DNA of 64,000 nt. Origin: Fictibacillus nanhaiensis. GTDB lineage: Bacteria > Bacillota > Bacilli > Bacillales > Fictibacillaceae. The notes beneath the pieces were generated by a model. It ran no database searches. It saw only the letters and a program-made list of their open reading frames with translations, and was not told the DNA's origin. Positions 25,930-34,894 of the stretch are shown here, one piece after another. The translations under genes and the position numbers were made by a program. The stretch's first letter is position 1, and the number at the start of each line of letters is the position of its first letter. Location: assembly GCF_019801215.1 (NCBI RefSeq), contig NZ_JAHVJO010000002.1, positions 1 through 64,000 of the forward strand, written 5' to 3'.

Positions 25930-26184
25930 CACAAAATACGGACATCCGAAATTGCAATATTCATAAATGTATTCCGGCAATGTGCTGATTTTCGTATCGA
26001 ACGTAGCTTTTTCGTGGTTATCTTCAAAAAATCCACGCAAACGAAGCTGTTCGTATCCGAGATCACCAACAATATAATCGTATTTATGTAAAATTTCACT
26101 GTAGCGCGCTTTAAATTGTTCCTCATTAAAGGCTTCACGTACATCTTCAATCACTTCATAGGAATAATTACCAACTGTAATCAA
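25909..26184 (-). CDS. yutD: DUF1027 protein YutD
   Basis: A 91-aa protein matching YutD strongly through REAFNEEQFKARYSEIL, YDYIVGDLGYEQLRLRGFF, KISTLPEYIYEYCNFGCPYFVLKK. The C-terminal CNFGC is a conserved cysteine pair. The start is TTG with GAGGTGA 8 nt upstream; no ATG is available. Function unknown; conserved throughout Bacillaceae. Confidence 0.9.
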   Translation of the reverse strand: MITVGNYSYEVIEDVREAFNEEQFKARYSEILHKYDYIVGDLGYEQLRLRGFFEDNHEKATFDTKISTLPEYIYEYCNFGCPYFVLKKVNP

Positions 26185-26305
26185 AAATGCTTCACCTCAT
26201 TTCCTGATACTTATTTTACCATGTTTCTGCAGTTTACAGCCAACAATTTCTTTGTAAAAGAAATGCATTTAAGGTCATTCTAATGAATAAGGAGGTGAAA
26301 GACCT

Positions 26306-26917
26306 GTGAAAAAATTAGGAATGCTTCTGGTGTTCTCCATCATTCTTGCGGGATGTGGCGGTGGTGACCAGAAGAAGATGGGCGAAGAATATAAGTTTTC
26401 AAAAGTAAATGTAAAAGATGAGAATCGGATTGGCAACAACCAAAATTACGGGGATTTCGGATATATGCGTCATATGTCTGGGGATAAAGTGAAATCTGGA
26501 AATAATGTACCTTACTTAAATCGCCAGAAGCTTGCAGACATGATTTCAGATATGGCCCTGCAATTACCGGATATAAAAGATGTAGGAACACTCGTGACGG
26601 ACGAAGAAGTGTTGATCGGATATAAGACGACAAACAAAGATCGGAATGCAGCTGCAGACCAAGTTAAAATGACTGCCTTTTCTGTAGTTCCTCGATATTA
26701 TCATGTTTATGTGACGGACGAAAAAGGCATGATCGATAAAATCGAGCAATATCAAGGGCTAAATAATGATACGGAAGATATTGAAGGAATTATTGACCAG
26801 TTAATACAAGAGATGAAAAAAGCACCACAAGGTAAAAAATGGAACTATGGAGAGAACGAAAACGGCGAAATGAACGGTGAAACCAATAACATGCGCAGTA
26901 AAATGGAAGGAAAATAA
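26306..26917 (+). CDS. yutC: YhcN/YlaJ-family sporulation lipoprotein YutC
   Basis: A 203-aa lipoprotein. The signal MKKLGMLLVFSIILAGCGGG has a clear lipobox (LAGC), giving a mature protein tethered at Cys16. The central domain (ADMISDMALQLPDIKDVGTLVTDEEVLIGY, and the later VVPRYYHVYVTDE) belongs to PF09580, lipoproteins made in sporulation and found in spore membranes. Start is GTG, with a near-perfect AAGGAGGTG site upstream. The C-terminal tail is rich in N, E and G. Confidence 0.88.
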   Translation: MKKLGMLLVFSIILAGCGGGDQKKMGEEYKFSKVNVKDENRIGNNQNYGDFGYMRHMSGDKVKSGNNVPYLNRQKLADMISDMALQLPDIKDVGTLVTDEEVLIGYKTTNKDRNAAADQVKMTAFSVVPRYYHVYVTDEKGMIDKIEQYQGLNNDTEDIEGIIDQLIQEMKKAPQGKKWNYGENENGEMNGETNNMRSKMEGK

Positions 26918-26953
26918 AAACCAGAAGCAGATTATTGCTTCTGGTCTTTTTTC
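26917..26953. terminator. bidirectional terminator between yutC and lipA
   Basis: AACCAGAAGC/GCTTCTGGTC stem with A run left and T run right, between convergent genes. Confidence 0.88.
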
Positions 26954-26955
26954 TT

Positions 26956-27840
26956 TTAAGCGTTTTGTGCTGCTGCATTAACTTGTTCATCTGCGTGATA
27001 AGATGAACGAACGAGAGGACCTGATTCACAATGTTTGAAGCCCTTGCTGAACGCGATATCTCGTAATTCTTTAAACTCTTCAGGCGTATAATATTTTTGA
27101 ACTTTCAAGTGTTTCTTCGTAGGCTGTAGATATTGACCAATCGTCATAATATCTACGTTATTCGAACGAAGATCATCCATTGTCTCAATGATTTCCTCCC
27201 ACGTTTCACCAAGACCGATCATTAGGCTTGATTTTGTAGGGATGTTTGAATTCATTTCTTTTGCACGTCTTAAGAACTCCATCGTTCTGTCATACGTAGC
27301 GCGTGCACGAACTCTTGGTGAAAGGCGTCTTACTGTTTCAATATTGTGATTCATAATATCAGGTTTAGCATCCATCAACGTTTTTAACGCATCGAAGTCA
27401 CCAAGCATATCAGATGGAAGAACTTCAATGGAACAAAATGGATTACGCGATCTGACAGCCCGTACGGTTTCAGCAAAAACATATGCTCCTCCGTCCTTCA
27501 GATCATCACGGGCAACAGCTGTAATAACCACATGTTTAAGTCCCATTTGTTCTACAGATTCGGCAACACGCCCTGGCTCCTCCAGATCTAATTCTGTTGG
27601 CAAGCCTGTTTTAACTGCACAAAAACGGCACGCACGGGTACAGATATCCCCTAGAATCATAAATGTCGCTGTTTTACGCACTGCCCAACATTCATGAATA
27701 TTTGGACATTTCGCTTCTTCACATACCGTATGTAGCTTCTTTTCGCGCATCATTTTCTTTAATTCTTTATAGTTTTCATTCGTATTTAGCTTTATTTTTA
27801 ACCATTCCGGTTTACGTTGATATTCTTCTTTTTTCGCCAT
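26956..27840 (-). CDS. lipA: lipoyl synthase
   Basis: A 294-aa radical SAM enzyme that inserts two sulfurs into octanoyl groups bound to E2 subunits or GcvH. The auxiliary-cluster cysteines are in [12 protein letters not shown], the radical SAM cluster in [13 protein letters not shown], and the C-terminal RSSYHAD serine ligand is present. Three tandem ATG codons follow the GGGGTG site; the third (27840, MAKKEEYQ) has the best spacing. GcvH, a likely substrate, is coded at 54 kb. Confidence 0.95.
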   Translation of the reverse strand: MAKKEEYQRKPEWLKIKLNTNENYKELKKMMREKKLHTVCEEAKCPNIHECWAVRKTATFMILGDICTRACRFCAVKTGLPTELDLEEPGRVAESVEQMGLKHVVITAVARDDLKDGGAYVFAETVRAVRSRNPFCSIEVLPSDMLGDFDALKTLMDAKPDIMNHNIETVRRLSPRVRARATYDRTMEFLRRAKEMNSNIPTKSSLMIGLGETWEEIIETMDDLRSNNVDIMTIGQYLQPTKKHLKVQKYYTPEEFKELRDIAFSKGFKHCESGPLVRSSYHADEQVNAAAQNA

Positions 27841-28045
27841 CATCATCACCCCAAATTTTCTAGGTCTTTTCTTACATAATGAAAGTCATTAAATTACACG
27901 TTTTAACACCAATTTAGGTATTCTTCATCATCAATACTCTACCATATGACAGCCAAAACTCCAAACAAGAGTTTTTTCCAACATTTTTCCTTCATGTTTT
28001 TTACTAAATTCAACAAACTAATGGTAAAAGAAAGAAAGGAGTGGT

Positions 28046-29056
28046 TTGGAACGTATGAGGAAATTCATAATCCTGTTCCTCACTCTGGCAGCCCTTCTTG
28101 TGACCTTTCTTCCCGAAAGAATTAGCGAGGCAGCCGAGCGATTTACGAAAGAAGATGTGGATAGGCTAAGCCTCTATAAAAAAATGGAGTCCGTAACCCT
28201 TATTCCATGGCATTATTTTGCTGGGGTAGATCAATACGAACGCAGTGTCAGAAAAGCCCGCAGAGATCTTCCAGCGAGAAAGGGGTTAGTAGGCATATAT
28301 TTTTCGCCTCTTCAATGGTCTGGACCCATCAATCCCAAGATGGATGATACAAATCCAGAAAGAATCGCCATGTTCGGGGGCATTGGTAAAGACGGCAATA
28401 ATGATGGCATTGCAGACCGCAATAACGACGAAGATATTCTGTTTACGTTTGCTGACATCATCCAAAAACATGGACATGACATTGAAAATTTTAGAATTGG
28501 ACTTTGGAGTTATTACCAGCGAGATAAAGCGGTAGATATTATTATGGAAAATGCAAAGATTTATCAATCCTATGGCACCGTTTCATTAGATAAACACAGC
28601 TTTGTTGTACCATTAAGAGCAAACTACAGCTACCGCAACACATGGGGTGACCGTCGTGGGTTCGGTGGTTTACGTATTCATGAAGGTACAGATATTTTTG
28701 CGGATTATGGAGTGCCCGTAAAGGCTGCTTCATTTGGTGTTGTAGAAGTTAAAGGCTGGAACCGTTTCGGCGGCTGGAGAATCGGTATCAGAGATATTAA
28801 TAACGTGTACCATTATTACGCTCATTTGAGCAGTTTTAATAAGGGCATCGAAAAAGGAACGATAGTGGAGCCTGGCATGGTAATCGGTTATGTGGGAAGC
28901 TCGGGGTACGGACCACCCGGAACGTCTGGAAAATTCCCTCCACATCTTCATTTTGGCATGTATCGAGATAACGGAATAACCGAATGGGCTTTTGACCCTT
29001 ATCCGTATTTAAAAGCGTGGGAACGGCAAGATCGAATGGATAACAAAAGAAAGTAA
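28046..29056 (+). CDS. yunA: M23 metallopeptidase YunA
   Basis: A 336-aa secreted or membrane-anchored LytM/M23 endopeptidase acting on peptidoglycan cross-links. The N-terminal signal segment is about residues 5-25 (FIILFLTLAALLVTFLP). The catalytic zinc ligands are in RIHEGTDIFADYG (H, D) and PHLHFGMY (HxH) in the C-terminal domain. TTG at 28046 has AAAGGAG five nt upstream; an ATG three codons later is an alternative. Matches B. subtilis YunA in position and length. Confidence 0.9.
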   Translation: MERMRKFIILFLTLAALLVTFLPERISEAAERFTKEDVDRLSLYKKMESVTLIPWHYFAGVDQYERSVRKARRDLPARKGLVGIYFSPLQWSGPINPKMDDTNPERIAMFGGIGKDGNNDGIADRNNDEDILFTFADIIQKHGHDIENFRIGLWSYYQRDKAVDIIMENAKIYQSYGTVSLDKHSFVVPLRANYSYRNTWGDRRGFGGLRIHEGTDIFADYGVPVKAASFGVVEVKGWNRFGGWRIGIRDINNVYHYYAHLSSFNKGIEKGTIVEPGMVIGYVGSSGYGPPGTSGKFPPHLHFGMYRDNGITEWAFDPYPYLKAWERQDRMDNKRK

Positions 29057-29083
29057 AAAAAGAAGCCATGCGCTTCTTTTTTG
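29054..29083. terminator. terminator of yunA
   Basis: AGAAGC/GCTTCT hairpin with A run left and T run right, immediately after yunA. Confidence 0.75.
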
Positions 29084-29113
29084 TTTGTGGAGATCGGGAA
29101 CAGTATGGTGATG

Positions 29114-29635
29114 GCTCGTAAATCTTTGGAATCTCTCGTAAATTCCTGAGTTCGCTCGTAAATCCCTGGGTTCGCTCGTAAATCCTCTGGAATCGCTCGT
29201 AACCCTCTGGAACCGCTCGTAATCCTCTGGAATCGCTCGTAAACCTCTGGAATCGCTCGTAATCCTCTGGAACTGCTCGTAAACCTCTGGGTTCGCTCGT
29301 AAACCTCTGGAACCGCTCGTAAACCTCTGGGATCGCTCGTAAACCTCTGGGTTCGCTCGTAAATCCTCCAGCCAAGCATAAAACATCCGGGGAGAGCATA
29401 AAACTCCCAGAGCGAACATAAAACTCCCAGGGCGAGCATAAAACCCCCAGGACGAGCATAAATTCTCCGGGGCGAGCATAAAACTCCCAGAGCGAGCATA
29501 AAATCCCCAGGGCGAGCATAAAATCCCCAGAGCGAGCATAAAATCTCCATGGCGAGCATAAAATCCCCAGGGCGAGCATAAAATCCCCGGGACGAGCATA
29601 AAACCCTCAGGAAGAGCATAAAACTCCCAGGGCGT
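29114..29635. repeat. 26-unit, 20-bp tandem repeat array made of two motif families
   Basis: Thirteen units of the form CTCGTAAACCTCTGGAATCG start at 29115, 135, 155, 175, 196, then every 20 bp to 29356. They pass without a gap into thirteen units of the form GCATAAAACTCCCAGGGCGA, starting every 20 bp from 29376 to 29616. Only one step (29175 to 29196) is 21 bp. Units differ at several positions, so the array is old and degenerate. It fills the gap between convergent yunA and the NSS transporter operon. All three minus-strand frames stay open across it, but I judge this non-coding. Confidence 0.95.
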
Positions 29636-29666
29636 ACGCTACGCCACCTTTTATGACTCTTCATAC

Positions 29667-29706
29667 AAAAAAGCTGATTCTTCAAGTGGAAGAACCAGCT
29701 TTTTTT
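29667..29706 (-). terminator. terminator of the NSS transporter operon
   Basis: AGCTGATTCTTC/GAAGAACCAGCT hairpin with an A-rich run that reads as T on the minus strand and seven T on the plus side, touching the small-subunit stop. Confidence 0.82.
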
Positions 29707-29707
29707 A

Positions 29708-29812
29708 TTACTTTTTTCGTGAAACACGAACTACATTAGCAATACTTGCAATCAGCCCGCCCCATAGAATGACCATGCCGATAACCATCATTGTAATCGC
29801 ACTACCAGTCAT
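29708..29812 (-). CDS. metS: MetS-type small subunit of the NSS amino-acid importer
   Basis: A 34-aa single-helix membrane peptide, MTGSAITMMVIGMVILWGGLIASIANVVRVSRKK in type: short N-terminus, one hydrophobic helix, basic tail. This is the form of the methionine/alanine importer small subunit (MetS) that must accompany certain bacterial NSS transporters. Its ATG lies one base after the transporter stop codon, and the Shine-Dalgarno AAGGAGG is inside the transporter's last codons, so it is translationally coupled. Confidence 0.85.
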   Translation of the reverse strand: MTGSAITMMVIGMVILWGGLIASIANVVRVSRKK

Positions 29813-29813
29813 A

Positions 29814-31316
29814 TCAGCTGACCTCCTTTTTTGCTGCCACTGTTTCTGACTTCCATTTTACTAAGCTTAATAAGAAACCAAGAACGATAATTCCGACCGC
29901 AACGATCAGACCGTAGGAAACAATCAGATCAGTAGGATAGTCGCCATAATTTTTTGATACATTCTGCTTAATGGCATCAAACATCATATATCCAAGAAGG
30001 ATTGGCGTTACAACGCCTAGGCAAGCTTTCCACCAAAGACCCGTACGCAAGTCTGAAATCCCGTTAGCGTGATTTTGAAGTCCTTTTAGCTGTTTAAAGA
30101 ACCACGCAATCAGGACTACTTCAATTAAACCAGATAATGCAATACCAAAGTTATTGATGTAATAATCCGTGATATCTAGGATGTACAATCCACCATTTGT
30201 AGCAAACAATAATGAGATTAAAGAGGCTACTCCTCCACCCATTAATACCGCTTTTGTACGGGAGATGCCGAACTTGTCCTGCAGAGCTGACACATACGTC
30301 TCAACGATAGAAATTAAGGAAGTCATCCCTGCGAACACAAGTGTTAAGAAAAACATCGTTCCGAAAAAGGCGTTAAAACCAGGGAACTCATTGATAATGG
30401 CAGGGAATACTTCGAACGCTAGTCCGATTCCGCCCTTTACAACTTCAGCTACCGGGACACCCTGCTGTGCTGCCATGAAACCTAAAGCAGCGAAAACTCC
30501 GATACCTGCAAGAAGTTCAAACCCTGAGTTTGCAAAACCCGTAATGAACGCATTGTTATTAATATCAGATTTCTTAGGAAGATAGCTGGAATACGTAATC
30601 ATAATTGCAAATGCAATGGATAATGAGAAGAAAATTTGACCGTAAGCCGCTACCCAAACCTTACCGTCGCCGATTGCACTCCAGTTCGGAGTAAAGAACG
30701 TATTTAATCCTTGACCAGCACCATCAAGTGTTAACGCACGAATAACGATTAATGAGAACATAATAACAAGAGCAGGAATAAAAATTTTATTAAAGCGTTC
30801 AATTCCTTTTGCAATACCTTTATAAAGAACCAATAAGGTAATTACCCAAACGATTAAAAGAGCAATGACTACTCCAGGCACAATCCCGCCAATGTCACCT
30901 GGTTTTGCACTTAACTGCAAGACTTCTCCGTAGAAAAAATCAGAAGGCTTGTCTCCCCATGTTAGGTCGAGCCCATAAATGGAATACTTTAGAGCATAAG
31001 CGATAATAACGGCATAATAAGTCGAGATGACAAATGCAATAAAAACTTGCCACCAACCAAGCCATTCCGCATTCTTATGAAGACGGAAATAAGATAATGG
31101 AGCTGAACCCCGGTACTTATGACCTAGTGTAAACTCCATGATCAATAAGGGAATACCTGCCGTTAATAGTGCTACTAGGTAAGGGATAAAAAACGCGCCT
31201 CCACCATTCTCGTAAGCAACAGCTGGAAATCTCCAAATGTTACCCAATCCGATAGCAGAGCCAACCGCAGCTAGAATAAATCCATAGCGGCTTCCCCATT
31301 GTTGCCGATTTTCCAT
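29814..31316 (-). CDS. sodium-dependent NSS-family amino-acid transporter (MetP type)
   Basis: A 500-aa neurotransmitter:sodium symporter with the LeuT fold, about twelve helices. The first helix carries the Na+/substrate-site motif GSAIGLGNIWRFP, and GGGAFFIPYL follows in helix 2. Helix 6 is in the SLSIAFAIMITYSSYLP region. The coupled MetS-like small gene suggests import of methionine, alanine or similar neutral residues, as in Corynebacterium MetPS. Two-gene operon with metS. Confidence 0.9.
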   Translation of the reverse strand: MENRQQWGSRYGFILAAVGSAIGLGNIWRFPAVAYENGGGAFFIPYLVALLTAGIPLLIMEFTLGHKYRGSAPLSYFRLHKNAEWLGWWQVFIAFVISTYYAVIIAYALKYSIYGLDLTWGDKPSDFFYGEVLQLSAKPGDIGGIVPGVVIALLIVWVITLLVLYKGIAKGIERFNKIFIPALVIMFSLIVIRALTLDGAGQGLNTFFTPNWSAIGDGKVWVAAYGQIFFSLSIAFAIMITYSSYLPKKSDINNNAFITGFANSGFELLAGIGVFAALGFMAAQQGVPVAEVVKGGIGLAFEVFPAIINEFPGFNAFFGTMFFLTLVFAGMTSLISIVETYVSALQDKFGISRTKAVLMGGGVASLISLLFATNGGLYILDITDYYINNFGIALSGLIEVVLIAWFFKQLKGLQNHANGISDLRTGLWWKACLGVVTPILLGYMMFDAIKQNVSKNYGDYPTDLIVSYGLIVAVGIIVLGFLLSLVKWKSETVAAKKEVS

Positions 31317-31469
31317 AGTTGTGTCCCCCTTTTCATAATGTCAAAAATTTTACAATAATGACTTTTTTCTGACTATTCGGTGTTTAGTATATTACAAAAT
31401 ATTGAATTTTGTCAAAAGGTTTTTAGTCATTTTGTCGTAATATAGGGAAACACGTCGTATAAATATAAG

Positions 31470-31501
31470 AAAAAGTGCCCGGTTTAATATACCGGACACT
31501 C
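31470..31501 (-). terminator. terminator of the NhaC-family transporter gene
   Basis: AGTGTCCGGT/ACCGGGCACT hairpin (one G-U) with TTTTT on the minus strand, next to the stop codon. Confidence 0.82.
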
Positions 31502-31506
31502 CCTTA

Positions 31507-33096
31507 TTAAGCATTTATTGTATCATCTGTATCAGTATTTTGACTTGACCATGTTAGTAAAAGGACTAACGAAACAGCAAACGCAATAGCTGACACGAGC
31601 AATCCTATCCATACACTTTCCGTAAATCCAAGTGCAAGATAACCGAACATAGATATAACGGCTGCAATCAAGCTGTAAGGCAGCTGAGTTATGACGTGAT
31701 CAATATGATGACTTCCTGCTCCTGTTGAAGAAAGAATGGTTGTATCAGAAATTGGAGAGCAATGGTCACCAAACACTGAACCTGCAAGTACTGCTGCTAA
31801 TACAGGAAGCATTAGTTCAATATTCGTAGATGCAGCAATTTCAGCTCCAATCGGAAGCATAACACCAAATGTACCCCAAGAAGTTCCTGTAGCAAATGCC
31901 ATCAAACCGGATAAAACAAACAGCACAAGTGGCAGATAAGCAAGATTCATATGCTGATCAACCAATCCAGCAAGATACTTTCCTGTACCGAGACTGTCAA
32001 TGATTGAAATGATTGTCCATGCAAACAGCAAAATCGTTACCGCTCCCCACATGGATTGCACTCCTCTTCCTAATCCTCTAACAAAAGTGGAAGTACCCAT
32101 CTTTTTAGGCAAGAATAAAAGAATGGCTGCAACTAAACCGATTAATCCTCCATATAGAAGTGATTTTGGCACATCAGTATTTTCAAAAACAGATAATAGC
32201 GTAACAGCAGTTGGTTCTTCTAAACCTCTTACATTTTGAATGCCGGTATAAATCATAAATCCAACGGTTGATACGATTAAAAGGAGAATAGGCCAAACAA
32301 GGTCTCCTACTTTTCCTTTATCGCTTTCTTCAAGTTGAATCCCTTCACCAATGGCTCCTTTTTTCTCAGGATCAATCACTTCTCCTGTTGCAAGAGCACG
32401 GTGTTCATGCTTTTTCATCGGACCGAAATCCAATTGAAAATAGGATACAGCAAAAACAAGCAAGAGTGCAAAAACTGCATAAAAATTCAAAGGAATCATT
32501 TGAACAAAAGCACTAAAAGCTGAAATGTTTGTAATCTCATGCGTGGCAAAAATCGTACCAATGATCCCGATAATGTAAGCTCCCCAGCTGGAAACAGGTG
32601 AGATGACACAAACAGGTGCAGCCGTCGAATCCAAGTAATAAGCGAGTTTTGCGCGCGAGATCCGGTGGCGGTCCGTAATGGGTCTGCTAACATTCCCGAC
32701 AGCTAATGAATTGAAATAATCATCAATAAAAATGACAAGTCCAAATACGACGGTTAAGAGTTGTGCCCCTCTTCTTGTCTTCACACGAGAAATGGCCCAT
32801 TCACCAAATGCACGGCTTCCTCCTGCAAGTGAAATGATGCTCGTCATCATTCCTAAAATAAGTAAAAAGAGCAAAATATAAACGTTCCATTCATTTAAAG
32901 CACCTTCTGAGATGAAATGTCCTTTTACAATCGTTCCAATTTCTTTTAATGTCTCGCCGATCTTAAAATCATGCAGAAGCAATGCTCCGGCTAGAATACC
33001 TGTTCCAAGAGAAACAAGCACTCTTCTTGTCAGTATAACCATTAAGATTGCTAAAACGGGCGGGATTAATGAATAAATCGAATTCTCAAATTCCAT
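31507..33096 (-). CDS. lysW: NhaC-superfamily transporter under a lysine riboswitch, predicted lysine transporter
   Basis: A 529-aa membrane protein of the NhaC Na+/H+ antiporter superfamily (PF03553) with twelve or so helices. Features include GGSRAFGEWAISRV, FGLVIFIDDYFNSLAVGNVSRP and GSVFGDHCSPISDTTILSSTGAGSHHIDHV. The L-box in its leader makes lysine the likely substrate; comparative genomics has named such NhaC members LysW. ATG at 33096 is chosen because AAGGAGG precedes it; the frame is open 31 codons further, but that stretch is riboswitch leader. An antiporter annotation based on family alone would probably be wrong. Confidence 0.85.
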   Translation of the reverse strand: MEFENSIYSLIPPVLAILMVILTRRVLVSLGTGILAGALLLHDFKIGETLKEIGTIVKGHFISEGALNEWNVYILLFLLILGMMTSIISLAGGSRAFGEWAISRVKTRRGAQLLTVVFGLVIFIDDYFNSLAVGNVSRPITDRHRISRAKLAYYLDSTAAPVCVISPVSSWGAYIIGIIGTIFATHEITNISAFSAFVQMIPLNFYAVFALLLVFAVSYFQLDFGPMKKHEHRALATGEVIDPEKKGAIGEGIQLEESDKGKVGDLVWPILLLIVSTVGFMIYTGIQNVRGLEEPTAVTLLSVFENTDVPKSLLYGGLIGLVAAILLFLPKKMGTSTFVRGLGRGVQSMWGAVTILLFAWTIISIIDSLGTGKYLAGLVDQHMNLAYLPLVLFVLSGLMAFATGTSWGTFGVMLPIGAEIAASTNIELMLPVLAAVLAGSVFGDHCSPISDTTILSSTGAGSHHIDHVITQLPYSLIAAVISMFGYLALGFTESVWIGLLVSAIAFAVSLVLLLTWSSQNTDTDDTINA

Positions 33097-33164
33097 GATC
33101 TTCCTCCTTTTTGTATTAGCCATCCAATTTGAGGAGTGTATACAGGACGTTGAGGAAAAAGGAC

Positions 33165-33213
33165 AAAATAAAAAGCGATTAATAGACAAGGAAATAACCT
33201 GCTATCAATCACT
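33165..33213 (-). terminator. lysine-controlled intrinsic terminator
   Basis: AGTGATTGATAG and CTATTAATCGCT pair over 12 bp (two G-U pairs) around a 16-nt loop, followed by TTTTATTTT. It sits between the L-box aptamer and the transporter start. Confidence 0.8.
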
Positions 33214-33229
33214 TAAGTAATTTATGGTT

Positions 33230-33425
33230 TTCCTCATCGATCAGTAGTCCTCCACTGCATTGTTACCCTTGCAGTGACAGTTTTACACTTATTTAGTGCA
33301 AACCCAGCAAAAGTGAACAGACTGTTTCTTTTGCTTCGGCGGAAGTTCCTTTCCTCTTTCTTCACAGACGTCACTCTCTGAAAAAGTACTATTAAAATCC
33401 GCTCCTCTACCCCATCGGTGATAGG
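33230..33425 (-). promoter_or_regulatory. lysine riboswitch (L box)
   Basis: Read on the minus strand, the conserved L-box blocks appear in order: TAGAGGAGCGGA, TAGTA, AGAGAGTGACG, GAAAGGAACTTCCGCCGAAG, TGCTGGGTTTGCAC, ACTGTCACTGC and GTGGAGGACTACTGATCG. This is the five-helix lysine aptamer. Lysine binding should favour the terminator downstream and shut off the transporter. Confidence 0.93.
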
Positions 33426-33459
33426 CTTAAAGACATATAAAATTAAAAATTCAATTTTA

Positions 33460-33487
33460 ATTATAACAAAGCTGAGTTTTTGGTCAA
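33460..33487 (-). promoter_or_regulatory. sigma-A promoter of the lysine-riboswitch transcript
   Basis: TTGACC and TATAAT (minus strand) separated by 16 bp, about 35 bp upstream of the aptamer and just beyond the end of yunB. Confidence 0.75.
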
Positions 33488-33514
33488 GACTATTCCATAC
33501 TGTTAAATAAAGGA

Positions 33515-34351
33515 TTATAACTCAGCAGCTTCTACACCAGCATCTTCTGTCGAGCTTTCTTTGCTCTTCTTTTTCTTTTTATCTTCTTTTTCTCTAATAT
33601 CTGGATCGATAGGAACAGTTGGCTGTATAGGATCTCCAGATTGATTATAATAAACAGGAACTTCCCCTTTTATGAACTGAGCAGTAATCTTAATCGGTCT
33701 TCTAACAACGGTTGTTTCAGTAGCAAATGGAATAACCACTCGCGTTTTTACCGTTACAATAATATCAATATTGATCCACGTGTTGTTGATTCCTGAATTC
33801 TCGATTTTTTCTTCAATATCGGTGTTTGCTTCCCCAATAAGCATAAATTTTATCGGGATTTTAGGACCTAGATTAGCAAGCAATGAGTTTCGAGTGGCCT
33901 GCCCGAGTGGAATCTCCATGATCACACCTGGTTCATTTTGATAAGAATTTACCCCAACCTCATCGGAACCCAATACTTCGTGTGCTCGCCCCTCTTCAAT
34001 TTCTTTCAAATATTTTTGTACGACTTTTTGTGACTGATTCGCTACTCTGTTAATGACAGCCTGATTGATTCCTGCGAATACAACATTTCCTTCATTATCT
34101 GTTTTATACTCAATAATATCACTCATTTCAGATGGTCCTACTATTTCATTATCAATCGCTTCACTTATTGCTAAAGCTGCAATTTCTTCCGTTTTCTTTT
34201 GAGCGATAAGCATTAGCGTCGGTTCAATGCCTCTATTTACAATCCAAAGTCCCTGTATCGTTATGAACGTAAACAGGATAAAAGAAATCAGCAACACAAA
34301 CCGAAAAGGAAGCGGTCCTTTTCGCAGTTTCATTTTTCTTCGTTTTAACAA
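33515..34351 (-). CDS. yunB: sporulation protein YunB
   Basis: A 278-aa single-pass membrane protein required for proper spore formation in B. subtilis. The basic N-terminus (RKGPLPFRFV) leads to one helix at about residues 20-42. The body includes IPLGQATRNSLLANLGPKIPIKFMLIGEANTDI, the strongest family match. The C-terminal tail is Lys/Glu/Ser-rich. TTG start with GGGGGG 8 nt upstream. It is slightly longer than the B. subtilis form. Confidence 0.92.
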   Translation of the reverse strand: MLKRRKMKLRKGPLPFRFVLLISFILFTFITIQGLWIVNRGIEPTLMLIAQKKTEEIAALAISEAIDNEIVGPSEMSDIIEYKTDNEGNVVFAGINQAVINRVANQSQKVVQKYLKEIEEGRAHEVLGSDEVGVNSYQNEPGVIMEIPLGQATRNSLLANLGPKIPIKFMLIGEANTDIEEKIENSGINNTWINIDIIVTVKTRVVIPFATETTVVRRPIKITAQFIKGEVPVYYNQSGDPIQPTVPIDPDIREKEDKKKKKSKESSTEDAGVEAAEL

Positions 34352-34411
34352 AAGGTAACCCCCCTTTATCTACATATGTATGCAGACAAGAGGGGGGCTA
34401 GTTCAATAATT

Positions 34412-34894
34412 TTAAGAGTTAATTTTTTCGTACACGACGAATTCATGGGGATACTTGTTTTTCTCATCTACTGTGCCTGTTGAACGAGAAATTTCTTTCC
34501 ATTCATTTTGATCTAACTCTGGAAAAAAAGTATCAGCCTCAAAGGTTTCATGAATTTCAGTTATATATAGACGATCTGCAACAGGAAGAAACAGTTTAAA
34601 AATCTCTGTTCCACCTATTACACAGATTTCCTCTGCATCGATGGCAAGTACTTCGTCTATTGAATGCACGATTTTAGTTCCTTCTGCTATATAGTTTTTA
34701 TCCCTTGTTACAACAATATTCTCTCTGCCTGGAAGGGGTTTTCCGATTGATTCATACGTTTTGCGCCCCATTACAATGGGTTTACCCATCGTTACCTTTT
34801 TAAAATGCTTCAAATCGTTCGGTAAATACCACGGTAAGTCGTTATCTTTTCCAATCGCACGATTTTTGTCAATTGCAACAACAAATGAGATCAT
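34412..34894 (-). CDS. dfrA: dihydrofolate reductase
   Basis: A 160-aa DHFR reducing dihydrofolate to tetrahydrofolate with NADPH. The N-terminal [32 protein letters not shown] holds the catalytic acidic residue region, followed by [17 protein letters not shown] and CVIGGTEIF. Its ATG overlaps the thyA stop (ATGA), so translation is coupled. The pair recycles folate during dTMP synthesis. Confidence 0.95.
   Translation of the reverse strand: MISFVVAIDKNRAIGKDNDLPWYLPNDLKHFKKVTMGKPIVMGRKTYESIGKPLPGRENIVVTRDKNYIAEGTKIVHSIDEVLAIDAEEICVIGGTEIFKLFLPVADRLYITEIHETFEADTFFPELDQNEWKEISRSTGTVDEKNKYPHEFVVYEKINS

Noticed and set aside
29114-29635. CRISPR array
   Set aside because: There are no spacers: degenerate units abut with a 20-bp step, and no cas gene is present.
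28836-29727. Three long overlapping minus-strand open frames (196-247 codons)
   Set aside because: They are translations of the 20-bp tandem array in three frames, with repeating pseudo-peptides and no credible ribosome site or family; treated as a repeat, not genes.
33097-33189. 31-codon N-terminal extension of the NhaC-family gene
   Set aside because: It would start upstream of the AAGGAGG site and run through the riboswitch's terminator hairpin; the ATG at 33096 fits far better.
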